From: Mesorhizobium japonicum MAFF 303099
GTDB taxonomy: Bacteria > Pseudomonadota > Alphaproteobacteria > Rhizobiales > Rhizobiaceae
Direction: 5' to 3'
Assembly: GCF_000009625.1 (NCBI RefSeq)
Contig: NC_002679.1
Span: forward strand, 186,001 to 250,000
Length of the DNA stretch: 64,000 nucleotides
Part shown: positions 1-9,289 of the stretch, piece after piece
Position numbering within the stretch: the first letter of the stretch is position 1
Layout of the letters: each line of letters opens with the position of its first letter
Notes under the pieces: generated by a model
What the model was told of the DNA's origin: nothing
The model's database searches: none
The model's input: the letters and a program-made list of their open reading frames with translations, nothing else
Position numbers and translations under genes: made by a program

Positions 1-1023
1 ACTGGCATAGCCGGCACCGGCATCGTCGCTTTGATCCAGGGTGAGGGTGGCGAAGGGCCGACTATCGGCCTGCGTGCCGATATGGACGCATTGCCGATCC
101 ATGAAACGCCGGGAAAGGATTGGGCCTCGAAGACCCCCGGGAAGATGCACGCCTGCGGTCATGACGGCCACACGTCGATGCTGCTTGGTGCTGCGAAGTA
201 CCTCGCTGGGAAACGGGATTTCAGGGGCGCCGTCGCGCTTATCTTCCAGCCGGCCGAGGAGGTCGAATTGCCCTCGGGCGGGTTAAAGATGGTCGAGGAC
301 GGTTTTTTAGACCGTTTTCAAATCTCCCAGGTCTTCGGCATGCACAACTGGCCAGGGATCGATGTCGGTAAGTTCGCCATTTGCGCAGGCCCTATGATGG
401 CCTCCCAGGATGATTTTGACATCGTTGTACAGGGTCGCGGCGGGCACGCTGCAGCCCCGCACTTAACAGTTGATCCCGTCGTTATCGCCGCACAGGTCAT
501 TATAGGCCTGCAGGCTCTAGTGTCGCGCAGCACCGATCCAATCGAGTCACTGGTGATCTCAGTCACGAAACTCCGCGCTTCGAATGCTTATAATGTGATT
601 GCCGACGAAGTCGAACTTGCAGGAACAGTCCGCGCGTTGGCCCCTGTCCTGCGCGACTTCGCTGAGACCCACTTAGAGACGACGGCTCGGAAAATCGCAC
701 AAGCTTTCGGAGGCGACATTTCTTACCGCTACCGCCGATCGGTTCCAGCCACTGTGAACGACACCGCAGCCACCGCCCTTGCCATTCGTGCGGCGGGAGG
801 CACCGGCGCGACCGCAGTAGACGCGAAGTTGAAGCCGGTCATGGGCGCCGAGGATTTCGCTTACATGTTGCAGGCGCGCCAAGGGGCCCTCATCTTCATC
901 GGAAATGGTCCTTCGGCTGCGGTGCATAATGCCGGTTACGACTTTGACGACGCAGCAATTCCGTATGGGGTGGCCTATTGGGCCAACGTCGTAGAGGTTA
1001 CGCTTGGTGTTGGCGGCGGTTAA
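1..1023 (+). CDS. M20 family amidohydrolase (hippurate/aminoacylase-like), 5' truncated by window edge
   Basis: The frame is open from base 1, so the N-terminus lies outside the window. Visible motifs are those of M20D zinc amidohydrolases: the GLRADMDALPI segment with the first metal-binding Asp, the HACGHDGH block, the PAEE motif (catalytic/metal Glu) and a MGAEDFAYM segment near the C-terminus. The family hydrolyses N-acyl amino acids or similar amides in the cytoplasm. It precedes a dehydrogenase, a racemase-like gene and a peptide-type ABC importer on the same strand, so it may act on the imported substrate. The exact substrate cannot be read from sequence. Confidence 0.93.
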   Translation, partial: TGIAGTGIVALIQGEGGEGPTIGLRADMDALPIHETPGKDWASKTPGKMHACGHDGHTSMLLGAAKYLAGKRDFRGAVALIFQPAEEVELPSGGLKMVEDGFLDRFQISQVFGMHNWPGIDVGKFAICAGPMMASQDDFDIVVQGRGGHAAAPHLTVDPVVIAAQVIIGLQALVSRSTDPIESLVISVTKLRASNAYNVIADEVELAGTVRALAPVLRDFAETHLETTARKIAQAFGGDISYRYRRSVPATVNDTAATALAIRAAGGTGATAVDAKLKPVMGAEDFAYMLQARQGALIFIGNGPSAAVHNAGYDFDDAAIPYGVAYWANVVEVTLGVGGG

Positions 1024-1198
1024 CCGGCCGGGGCCGATCAGCCGCCCAGCACCAGCAAGGCAATTTGAAGAGCTCATTGCAAACCCCTGCCACTTGTGGA
1101 CGATACGTTTCATGTCGTCTGAAGTTTTGGCCGATTGGACGCGGTCATTTCCTCCATGATCCTGCAGCAATCAACTAACGACAAGCCGGGGCGTTGTA

Positions 1199-2215
1199 AT
1201 GAAGATACTTGTTGGATGGCACGCGACCGATGACGAGCTGGCTCGGTTTCAAACGGCGGTTCCTGGTGCCACCGTTGTTGGCCCCCGTCCTGAACCTCAC
1301 CTTTCTCGGTTCGATCTGACACTCGAGTCGATTGCAAATGACATCAGTGACGCAGATTGCTTCGTTGGATGGGTCATGCCCGACGGTGCACTGGACATCG
1401 CCAAGAAGCTGAAATTGATATGTTGGATGCATACGGGTTGCGACGAGCTTGACCTAGCTCGCCTTAAAACGCTCGGTGTCCAGGTCACCAATCTACGTGG
1501 AGCCAACAGTATTCCGGTGGCTGAGCAGGCCATGGCGATTATGCTGGGTTTGGCCAAGCGATTGCTTTTTAAGCACCAAGCTGTCGTCAACGGCGACCCC
1601 CTGCTGGTTTTTGCCAACGAAACGCGGTCGGCCATGCTGAATGGTCGAACTGTCGGCGTGATCGGCTTGGGGCAGATCGGGTCGGCAATCGCCAAGCGTG
1701 CCAAAGCCTTCGATATGAAGGTACTGGGGGTTCGTCTTCATCCGGAGCTTGGTGCCGGCGTAGCGGATGAGGTGTTCGGAATCGACAAGTTGCATCATGT
1801 GCTGGCGCAGAGTGACTACGTAGTACTGTCGACGCCAATCACAAAAAAAACCGAGGCTTTCATTGGCGCCGCCGAGATTGCGGCGATGAAACATGGTGTT
1901 GTCTTAGTGAACGTCGCACGTGGCAATCTCATCCAAGAGAAACCTCTTTATGATGCGCTGCAGGCCGGCAAGATCTTTGGCTATGGTGCGGATGTCTGGT
2001 GGAATTATAAAAATGCTTATCCTGCGACGTACCATTTTCCAGCCCCTTCAAGAACCGGGATACAGCGGCTTCCAAACGTCATAGGGTCAGGCGATCAGGC
2101 CGTGAATGCGGACGGTGTTCTTGATGGGAACATCGATCGATGCGTGGAGAGTCTGGTTCAGTTTTCCAACAACAAGCCACTTACTTGGAAGATAGATCTT
2201 GACCTTGGATACTAG
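1199..2215 (+). CDS. D-isomer-specific 2-hydroxyacid dehydrogenase family protein with altered catalytic site
   Basis: The protein has 338 aa, normal for the family. It carries the NAD-binding GLGQIG motif at residues 156-161 and the conserved VNVARG segment with the substrate-binding Arg (R241). Downstream, the usual DVxxxEP segment that supplies the catalytic Glu is replaced by an aromatic stretch (ADVWWNYKNAYP). The position that normally holds the catalytic His (PNVxxTPH) reads PNVIGSGD, giving D299. It is clearly a member of the superfamily, but ordinary D-2-hydroxyacid oxidation is uncertain. It probably belongs to the same catabolic group as the flanking amidohydrolase and racemase-like genes. 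Confidence 0.85.
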   Translation: MKILVGWHATDDELARFQTAVPGATVVGPRPEPHLSRFDLTLESIANDISDADCFVGWVMPDGALDIAKKLKLICWMHTGCDELDLARLKTLGVQVTNLRGANSIPVAEQAMAIMLGLAKRLLFKHQAVVNGDPLLVFANETRSAMLNGRTVGVIGLGQIGSAIAKRAKAFDMKVLGVRLHPELGAGVADEVFGIDKLHHVLAQSDYVVLSTPITKKTEAFIGAAEIAAMKHGVVLVNVARGNLIQEKPLYDALQAGKIFGYGADVWWNYKNAYPATYHFPAPSRTGIQRLPNVIGSGDQAVNADGVLDGNIDRCVESLVQFSNNKPLTWKIDLDLGY

Positions 2216-2721
2216 GCCGCACCGACAGGCGTCCGCCCCTTTGCGGACCGATGCTCACGTGGTCGTGGCGGAGCGTTCTGCGGCCCCTGGGCTGCTTCCC
2301 AACCGCGCAGGTTCGCTTCGGCCCACCCACCCAAGCTTCAAATGAAGAGCGCGGCAAGCTGCCAGTCTCCAGCTTGAGCATGCACTTCGGCCAGACTTTG
2401 GCTGCATCACTCATTCTCTCAGATAGGATAGGTCGCACCCGTGGGCAGCGCTGAGTGCTGCTGGGTAAGCCTTGACCCGGTATTGCTTCAACTGGCGCCC
2501 ATGGAGCGCAAACGCGGGCTGGGCTAGGGGTCGTCTAGCGCGGTAACCCCTCCAGGTCGTACTTGCAACCGCTCCTGGTAGCGCCACCTGCGGAGAACAC
2601 ATTTCAAATGCATCTAACTTTGTGCGTCATTCATTTCATGCATCCGGCATCTTTGGCGCAAAGCGGGCTGAGCGTTGCGTCATAGTCCTAGCTGAGGCAG
2701 ATCAATTTGTGAGGCTCTGAA
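2216..2721. other. 506-bp stretch without a recognisable gene
   Basis: Short open frames exist on both strands but none has family motifs, a good ribosome binding site or convincing composition. The last 100 bases are more AT-rich and probably carry the promoter of the racemase-like gene at 2722. Confidence 0.5.
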
Positions 2722-3414
2722 TTGTCGCTCCCCCGTTCCCTTGGCATTCTCAATCTTGAAAGAGGAGCACGCGCCGGCGAGTCTGCGTCGGACGAGGCCA
2801 TCGAAGCTTTTAAGGAGAGGCTTCCTTTTCCAGTCATCGCAGAGACCGTTGAGGGAGCTTGGGCCGACAACGTCATTCAGGGTGACCCAGCGCTTGAGCC
2901 AGCCTACATTGCTGCCGCTCGTCGCCTCGTTGCTCGAGGAGCTGTGGCGATCAGCGCAAACTGTGGTTACTCGGTCCGTCACCAAGCCGCCGTCGCTGCG
3001 GCAGTTAAAGTCCCCGTGGCGGCCACAAGTCTCGTACTGCTTCCATTGCTCCTTAGGCAGTTTCCTGCTCCCGCACGAATTGCGGTGATTGCGGCGGATT
3101 CGAGCTGCCTCGATGACAAGATGCTCGCCGTTCAAGATTCGGCGGATCGTGAGCGCGTTGTGATCGGCGGTATCGAAGGTGGTGTCATGTGGCAAAACGA
3201 GATGCAGCGCCCGCCGCCGTATACAGATCCATCCATTATTGAAGAGGAAGTCTCGGCGTGCCTGAAGGGCTTACGATCGAAACACCCGGACATCCAGGCG
3301 GTCCTGTTCGAATGTACATTGTTCCCCCTGGTCTCTCCGGCCATCCGACGAAGCACCGGATTGCCGGTCTACGACATCACAACCCTCTGTCAGCTCACTT
3401 ATGCGGCCGCGTGA
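2722..3414 (+). CDS. Aspartate/glutamate (hydantoin) racemase superfamily protein
   Basis: The protein has 230 aa. A TTG start at 2722 is forced because an in-frame stop lies at 2719-2721. Both catalytic cysteines of the Asp/Glu racemase superfamily are present in expected contexts: C81 in SANCG and C198 in FECTLF. Cofactor-independent racemases, hydantoin racemases and maleate isomerases share this two-Cys fold. The segment after C81 (VPVAATSL, then the hydrophobic IAVIAADSS) matches the Rossmann-like half. Its place between a hydroxyacid dehydrogenase and an amino-acid/peptide importer suggests it epimerises an imported amino-acid derivative. Decarboxylase or isomerase activity is also possible. 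Confidence 0.85.
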   Translation: MSLPRSLGILNLERGARAGESASDEAIEAFKERLPFPVIAETVEGAWADNVIQGDPALEPAYIAAARRLVARGAVAISANCGYSVRHQAAVAAAVKVPVAATSLVLLPLLLRQFPAPARIAVIAADSSCLDDKMLAVQDSADRERVVIGGIEGGVMWQNEMQRPPPYTDPSIIEEEVSACLKGLRSKHPDIQAVLFECTLFPLVSPAIRRSTGLPVYDITTLCQLTYAAA

Positions 3415-3609
3415 CAAAACTTACCGCAATGACATTCGGCGCGCCGATCCGCTCAGGCTCTCGAACCTTGCTCAGCTGCAATTCCACCGAACGGGATTTT
3501 AGATCAGCGCAGCACCAGAAGCATCATACCAGTATATAGATCGTCATGCAGGTTGATGAAAAGCACACTCAGATAACTAGCCGCAATGGCGTAAAAAAGG
3601 GGAAGTACC

Positions 3610-5193
3610 ATGACAAATGAAATCCATCGTCTAGGCCAACAGGTTGTATCGGGAATACTATCTCGTCGTGATTTTCTTGGGCGTGCCGCTGCGCTCGGTC
3701 TTAGCGCACCTTTCGCCAACTCGCTGCTTTCCAATGCAGCGCGCGCCGCGCAACCGGTCAAGGGCGGAACACTTAAGGCTGGCCTGCAGGGCGGAGCGGC
3801 CACCGACACTCTGGACACGGCACACTTTTCGACCTCGGTAGATATTACCTTCGGTCGCGCATGGGGTGAACAGCTTGTGCAGATCGATCCCAAGGGCGGA
3901 CTTCAGCCGGCACTCGCCGAAGAGTGGGGCTCGTCGAAGGACGCCAAGGTCTGGACCTTCAAAATCCGCAAGGGCGTGCATTTCCACGATGGCAAGGAAA
4001 TGACCCCGGCCGACGTGCTTGCCACTATGGAGCGCCATTCCGACAAGAATTCAAAGTCGGGCGCGCTCGGCATCATGCAGGGCATCGATAAGATTGCTGT
4101 CGACGGCCAAAATGTGGTCTTTACGCTCAAGGACCCCAACGCCGACCTCCCCTTCCTAATGGATGACTACCACTTGATCATTCAGCCGAATGGCGGCAAG
4201 GACAACCCGGCCGCAGGGATTGGCACCGGCCCCTACAAGGTGACGACCAACGAACCCGGCGTCCGTCTCGGGGGTGAAAAGTTCGCCGGATATTGGCGCG
4301 ACGACCGCGGCTTTGCCGACCAGGTCGAAGTCATTGTCATCAATGATGCGACGGCCCGAATGTCCGCTTTGCAGAGCGGCCAGGTGCACATCGTCAACTT
4401 TGTCCAGCCGAAACTCGTCGATCTCATCAAGCGGGTACCGGGCATGACCATCCGGAACGTGTCAGGCCGTGGCCACTACGTCTTTGTCGCCCGCTGTAAG
4501 ACGGCGCCATTCGACAACAACGACCTGCGCTTGGCTTTGAAGTTTGCGATCGACCGCGACGAGATGCTGGACAAAGTGCTGCGCGGCTATGGCACGGTCG
4601 GCAACGACTTCCCGATCAACGCCGCCTACCCGCTGTTCACCGAGGTTGAGCAGCGCAAATACGATCCCGACAAGGCCAAGTTCCACTACAAGAAGTCCGG
4701 CCATGACGGCCCCGTGCTGCTGAGGACGTCGGACGTCGCCTTCCCCGGTGCCGTCGATGCCGCACAGCTGTTCCAGCAAAGTGCTGCCAAGGCCGGCATC
4801 CAGCTCGAGATTAAGCGCGAACCGGGCGACGGATACTGGTCAGAAGTCTGGCAAAAGCAGCCCTTCTGCGCCTCCTACTGGGGCGGCCGCCCGACCCAGG
4901 ATCAAATGTATTCCGTGGGCTACTACTCCAAAGCTGACTGGAACGAATCGCAATTCGTCAACGACAAGTTTGACAAAATGCTTTTCCAGGCTCGCGCCGA
5001 GTTGGATCCCGAGAAGCGCAAGAAGATTTACGCAGACATGGGCACAATTGTGAATCAGGAAGGCGGTACCATCGTCCCGATGTTCAACCAGTTCATTGAT
5101 GCGACCGGCGCAAAGGTTGAGGGTTGGATCGACGATCCGAACTATGAGCTGTCAGGATACTATGCCCTGTCACGGTGCTGGATTGCCGGTTGA
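3610..5193 (+). CDS. ABC transporter family-5 (dipeptide/oligopeptide type) substrate-binding protein, Tat-exported
   Basis: The protein has 527 aa. A twin-arginine signal near residues 18-45 (SRRDFLGRAAALGLSAPFA, then ANAARA-like cleavage) directs the folded protein to the periplasm. The mature part has SBP_bac_5 features: GGTLKAGLQG at the mature start, VWTFKIRKGVHFHDG, GTGPYKV and RLALKFAIDRDEM. An AAGGGGAAG ribosome site precedes the ATG. Two permeases and an ATPase follow immediately, so the importer is complete. The ligand is probably a peptide, opine or modified amino acid, given the neighbouring hydrolase and racemase. Confidence 0.95.
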   Translation: MTNEIHRLGQQVVSGILSRRDFLGRAAALGLSAPFANSLLSNAARAAQPVKGGTLKAGLQGGAATDTLDTAHFSTSVDITFGRAWGEQLVQIDPKGGLQPALAEEWGSSKDAKVWTFKIRKGVHFHDGKEMTPADVLATMERHSDKNSKSGALGIMQGIDKIAVDGQNVVFTLKDPNADLPFLMDDYHLIIQPNGGKDNPAAGIGTGPYKVTTNEPGVRLGGEKFAGYWRDDRGFADQVEVIVINDATARMSALQSGQVHIVNFVQPKLVDLIKRVPGMTIRNVSGRGHYVFVARCKTAPFDNNDLRLALKFAIDRDEMLDKVLRGYGTVGNDFPINAAYPLFTEVEQRKYDPDKAKFHYKKSGHDGPVLLRTSDVAFPGAVDAAQLFQQSAAKAGIQLEIKREPGDGYWSEVWQKQPFCASYWGGRPTQDQMYSVGYYSKADWNESQFVNDKFDKMLFQARAELDPEKRKKIYADMGTIVNQEGGTIVPMFNQFIDATGAKVEGWIDDPNYELSGYYALSRCWIAG

Positions 5194-5207
5194 ATCGGAA
5201 CCAGTAG

Positions 5208-6167
5208 ATGTCTTCTTCTATCGCGAAACTTGGTGCCCAGCGGATTGCGCTGGGCATCATGCTGCTATTGGCCGTCTCGGTCCTGATCTTCGCTGGCACC
5301 CAGATCCTGCCCGGCGACGTTGCGCAAGCCATTCTCGGACAGTCCGCGACGCCGGAGTCGCTCGCCAATCTGCGCGAGCAGCTCGGGCTCAACCAGCCTG
5401 CCTATGTCAGGTATTTCCACTGGCTGGGGGGTGTGCTCACCGGTGATCTCGGCACGTCCATGACGAGTGGACAGGGGATCAGCAGCGCTATCAAGGGCCG
5501 CCTGTGGAACACTCTGTTTCTGGCCTTCTGGGCGGCGACCGTGGCTGTGCCGCTGGCGATCATCCTCGGCCTGATCGCAGTGCGCTACCGCAATGGCTGG
5601 GTCGACAAGCTGATCTCCGGCCTGGCCCTCGCCTCGACCTCGTTTCCCGAATTCTTCATTGGCTATGTGCTCGTCTATTTCTTTGCCGTGAAGTGGCAGA
5701 TCTTCCCCGGCATCTCGACCGTCTATGACGGCATGCCGTTCCTCGAGCGCATGCAGGCGATCGCCATGCCTGTGACGGCCCTGACCTTGGTTGTGCTGGC
5801 CCATATGATGCGCATGACACGCGCGGCGATCCTTAACGTCATGCAGTCGGCCTATGTCGAGACGGCCGAGCTGAAGGGCCTGTCGGCCTTCGCCGTCATC
5901 CGCAGGCATGCCTTTCCGAACGCAATCGCTCCGATCATCAACGTCGTCATGCTCAACCTTGCCTATCTCATCGTCGGCGTGGTGGTGGTTGAAGTGATCT
6001 TCGTCTATCCGGGCATGGGACAATATCTGGTCGACCATGTCACCAAGCGTGACGTGCCGGTGGTGCAGGCGGTCGGCCTGATCTTCGCCGCCGTCTATAT
6101 CAGCCTCAACATCATCGCGGACATTGCGGCGATCGTCGCTAATCCACGGCTCAGACATCCGAAATAG
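5208..6167 (+). CDS. ABC transporter permease, DppB type
   Basis: The protein has 319 aa. The N-terminal membrane helix (about residues 10-32) is followed by the periplasmic ILPGDVAQAILGQSATPE segment typical of DppB/OppB proteins, then five more predicted helices. The cytoplasmic EAA-type loop (YVETAELKGLSAFAVIRRHAFPNAIAP) is intact and should contact the ATPase. The gene starts 14 bp after the binding-protein gene and ends 9 bp before the second permease, so the three are co-transcribed. Confidence 0.96.
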   Translation: MSSSIAKLGAQRIALGIMLLLAVSVLIFAGTQILPGDVAQAILGQSATPESLANLREQLGLNQPAYVRYFHWLGGVLTGDLGTSMTSGQGISSAIKGRLWNTLFLAFWAATVAVPLAIILGLIAVRYRNGWVDKLISGLALASTSFPEFFIGYVLVYFFAVKWQIFPGISTVYDGMPFLERMQAIAMPVTALTLVVLAHMMRMTRAAILNVMQSAYVETAELKGLSAFAVIRRHAFPNAIAPIINVVMLNLAYLIVGVVVVEVIFVYPGMGQYLVDHVTKRDVPVVQAVGLIFAAVYISLNIIADIAAIVANPRLRHPK

Positions 6168-6176
6168 GCGCCGGGC

Positions 6177-7001
6177 ATGCTCGATATCAAACGCATACCG
6201 ATCCCGGCGCTGATCGGGATCGTGCTGACGGCCATGTTTGTCCTGGCGGCGATCTTCGGCCCGTTGATCGCTCCGCACGGCAATGGCGAGATCATCGGCG
6301 ATGTCTGGGAACCGATGACTGCGGCGCACTGGCTTGGCACCGACAATCTCGGCCGTGACCTATTGTCCCGCATGATCTACGGCGCCCGCATCACGCTGTT
6401 CATCGCCGTGCTGGCGACGGCGCTGTCGTTCTCGCTCGGCGCCATCCTCGGCTTCTCAGCCGCGGTGTTCGGCGGCTGGTTCGACATGCTCCTGTCGCGC
6501 CTCGTCGACCTGCTGATGTCGATCCCGACACTGATCATGGGCCTGGTCGTGCTCTCGGTGCTGCCCTCCAACCTGGTGACGCTGATCCTGGTCATGGGCA
6601 TTCTCGACTCAACCCGGGTCTACCGGCTGTCGCGGGCGGTCGCCGTGGACATCAACGTGATGGACTATGTCGAGGCCGCCAAGCTGCGCGGCGAAGGCAG
6701 CGGCTGGATCATTTTCCGCGAGATCCTGCCCAACGCGCTGTCGCCGCTGGTGTCCGAACTTGGACTGCGCTTCATCTATGCGGTGCTGTTTTTGTCGACG
6801 CTCTCCTTCCTCGGCCTTGGCGTGCAGCCGCCAGATGCCGACTGGGGCGCCATGGTCAAGGAGAACAAGGACGGCATCGTGTTCGGCATCGGGGCGGCGC
6901 TGATCCCGGCGGCGGCGATCGCCATGCTGGCGATTTCAGTCAATCTCGTCGCCGACTGGGTGCTCAACCGCACGACCAGTTTGAAGGGAGGACGCGGCTG
7001 A
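6177..7001 (+). CDS. ABC transporter permease, DppC type
   Basis: The protein has 274 aa with a hydrophobic N-terminal helix. The LGTDNLGRDLLSRMIYGARI block is diagnostic of DppC/OppC proteins. The EAA loop (YVEAAKLRGEGSGWIIFREILPNALSPL) and GVQPPDADWGAMVKE are also typical. Its stop codon overlaps the ATG of the ATPase by one base (TGATG), indicating translational coupling. It forms the inner-membrane channel with the preceding permease. Confidence 0.96.
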   Translation: MLDIKRIPIPALIGIVLTAMFVLAAIFGPLIAPHGNGEIIGDVWEPMTAAHWLGTDNLGRDLLSRMIYGARITLFIAVLATALSFSLGAILGFSAAVFGGWFDMLLSRLVDLLMSIPTLIMGLVVLSVLPSNLVTLILVMGILDSTRVYRLSRAVAVDINVMDYVEAAKLRGEGSGWIIFREILPNALSPLVSELGLRFIYAVLFLSTLSFLGLGVQPPDADWGAMVKENKDGIVFGIGAALIPAAAIAMLAISVNLVADWVLNRTTSLKGGRG

Positions 7002-8656
7002 TGGCTGACACGAAAACGAAACCCGGCGTGCTGCTCGACATCCGCAATCTGCGCATCGAGGCCACTGTCTATCCGCCAGGCGAGTCGCCGAGGAATATCA
7101 CCCTTGTCCACGATGTCTCGCTGACCCTGGAGAAGGGCAAGGTGCTCGGCCTGATCGGCGAGTCCGGCGCCGGCAAGTCGACCATCGGCTTGTCGTCCAT
7201 GGGCTATGGGCGCGGCGGCGTGCGCATCACCGGTGGCGAGGTCATCCTCAATGGCCGCGACATCATGAAAGGCGGCAAGGAAGGCTTCCGCAAGCTTCGC
7301 GGCCGCGAGGTCTGCTATGTCGCGCAATCGGCGGCTGCCGCCTTCAACCCGGCGCACCCTCTGATGGACCAGGTGGTGGAAGCCACACTTCTGCACGGGA
7401 TGGCGACGCGGACGGAGGCCGAGAAGCGCGCCGTCGCACTATTCAAGAAGCTCAGCTTGCCGAACCCCGAAACCATCGGCGAACGGTTTCCGCACCAGGT
7501 TTCCGGCGGCCAGTTGCAGCGCGTGATGACGGCCATGGCGCTCTGTTCGGAGCCCGACCTGATCGTCTTCGACGAGCCGACTACCGCGCTCGACGTGACG
7601 ACGCAGATCGACGTGCTGGCGGCGATCCAGGATGCCATCCGCGACACCGGCGTGGCAGCGCTCTATATCACCCATGACCTTGCCGTCGTCGCCCAGGTCT
7701 CCGACGAGATCATGGTATTGCGCCACGGCCGGCTGGTCGAATGTGGCGACACGCGACAGATCATCAAGGAACCGCGCCAAGATTATACGCGCGCCCTGGT
7801 CTCCGTGCACGAGATCGAGCACGCTGAGCAGAAGCCTGGCGCAACGCCGTTTCTGTCGGTGAAGAATATCACCGCCGCGTACGGGGGTGGCAACGTCAAG
7901 GTGTTGAGGGACATCTCGGTCGAAATCTATCCGGGCCAGACCTTGGCCGTCGTCGGCGAATCCGGCTCTGGCAAATCGACACTGGCGCGCGCGATCACCG
8001 GGCTTCTACCGCCCATGGAAGGCACCCTCACCTTCGACGGCAGGCCACTTGCCAACCGGCTTGCCGACCGGCCGAAGGAAGATCTGCGTCAGCTGCAGAT
8101 GATCTACCAGATGGCCGACGTGGCGATGAACCCGCGCCAGACGGTGGGCACCATCATCGGCCGGCCGCTGACTTTCTATTTTGGTCTTAGGGGTGCCGAA
8201 CGCGACAATCGTGTGAAAGAACTGCTCGAAGAGATCGAGATGGGTCAGGGCTTCATCGACCGCTATCCGGCCGAGCTTTCGGGCGGCCAGAAGCAGCGAG
8301 TGTGTATCGCCCGGGCGCTGGCCGCTAAGCCGAAACTCATTATCTGCGACGAGGTGACCTCGGCTCTCGATCCTCTGGTGGCAAATGGCATTCTGAAGCT
8401 TTTGCTTAATCTTCAGCAGATCGAACGGGTCGCCTACCTCTTCATCACACACGACATCGCGACGGTCAAGTCGATCGCCGACTCCATTGCGGTCATGTAT
8501 CGCGGCGAGGTGGTGCGCTACGGTTCCAAAAGCAAGGTGCTAACGCCGCCGTTTGATGACTACACGGACCTGCTCCTGTCGTCGGTGCCGGCAATGGAGA
8601 TCGGGTGGCTCGAGCAGGCCATTGGTGGCAGGAAAATGGCGAGCGCGGGGCATTAG
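7001..8656 (+). CDS. Two-domain ABC transporter ATP-binding protein (DppD-DppF fusion type)
   Basis: The protein has 551 aa and two complete nucleotide-binding domains. Domain 1 has Walker A GESGAGKS at residues 53-60, signature VSGGQLQRV, Walker B LIVFDEPTTALD and a switch His in YITHDL. Domain 2 has Walker A GESGSGKS at 319-326, signature LSGGQKQRV, Walker B LIICDEVTSALD and FITHDI. Fused importers of this kind replace separate DppD and DppF subunits. It closes the operon starting at 3610. The usual C-terminal oligopeptide/dipeptide transporter Cys cluster is not evident in the first half. Confidence 0.96.
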   Translation: MADTKTKPGVLLDIRNLRIEATVYPPGESPRNITLVHDVSLTLEKGKVLGLIGESGAGKSTIGLSSMGYGRGGVRITGGEVILNGRDIMKGGKEGFRKLRGREVCYVAQSAAAAFNPAHPLMDQVVEATLLHGMATRTEAEKRAVALFKKLSLPNPETIGERFPHQVSGGQLQRVMTAMALCSEPDLIVFDEPTTALDVTTQIDVLAAIQDAIRDTGVAALYITHDLAVVAQVSDEIMVLRHGRLVECGDTRQIIKEPRQDYTRALVSVHEIEHAEQKPGATPFLSVKNITAAYGGGNVKVLRDISVEIYPGQTLAVVGESGSGKSTLARAITGLLPPMEGTLTFDGRPLANRLADRPKEDLRQLQMIYQMADVAMNPRQTVGTIIGRPLTFYFGLRGAERDNRVKELLEEIEMGQGFIDRYPAELSGGQKQRVCIARALAAKPKLIICDEVTSALDPLVANGILKLLLNLQQIERVAYLFITHDIATVKSIADSIAVMYRGEVVRYGSKSKVLTPPFDDYTDLLLSSVPAMEIGWLEQAIGGRKMASAGH

Positions 8657-8687
8657 GCCGAATTCTTAAAGCAAGGTGCCAGGGGTG

Positions 8688-9089
8688 TCATCGCCTCCCG
8701 ATCCCGATCACTCGATTAACCGTCGATTCCACGAACGCGGTCGAGACGACCTCGCCATAGCGATGGCGTTCGGCGTTTGGGCATGAGATCGGCATTGTTG
8801 TCGACATAGCGACATAGCGGCTGAACTCTTCCAGATATCGGCGCAGCTTGCGCACTTCATGTGGCGGATCGCTAATGAGATCAAAGCCATCGCCAAAATC
8901 CTCCAAAAGCGCCAGGGCCCCATCGACGTAGGCATGCCAGAGATGACGCCTCACGCTTTCAAGCACGGCGACTGCCGCAGGTGCAGCCGCATCGAACGGC
9001 GCAGGTAGGCCTCGCGCCATCTGTTGCAGGACGGTGATGCGCATTGTGATCTGGAAGTAGTCGAGGACGTGCTCGGCATTAGGACGCAT
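8688..9089 (-). pseudogene. Degenerate transposase C-terminal remnant (ISKra4-like)
   Basis: The minus-strand translation shows AEHVLDYFQITMRITVLQQMARGL, an LWHAYVDGALALLEDF segment and STAFVESTVNRVIGIGRR. These match, in order, the C-terminal third of ISKra4-group transposases, where the last motif normally continues into a KKQQMRW block. Here the frame ends early, and an in-frame stop lies just upstream of 9089, so only a fragment survives. Family assignment is from memory of the motif order. Confidence 0.6.
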
Positions 9090-9289
9090 GTACCGTTAGA
9101 GGTCACTCAGGTAGCAGGTGCCATCTGAGCGCCGATGTCCCGAACCCGACAAAGCGCGCCGACACCTGACAGCGGGCACGCCGGCATTCATGGGTTGATC
9201 ACCCTCGTTAAAGCGTGTGCGAACCTCGTTCCGCGAGTGGCACGCCGATTGCGCGGATAATGAGGCAGACGCAATATGGAGATAGACCT

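Noticed and set aside
5265..6329. 354-codon minus-strand open frame
   Set aside because: Antisense to the two permease genes. His/Asp/Arg-rich composition typical of the complement of GC-rich coding sequence.
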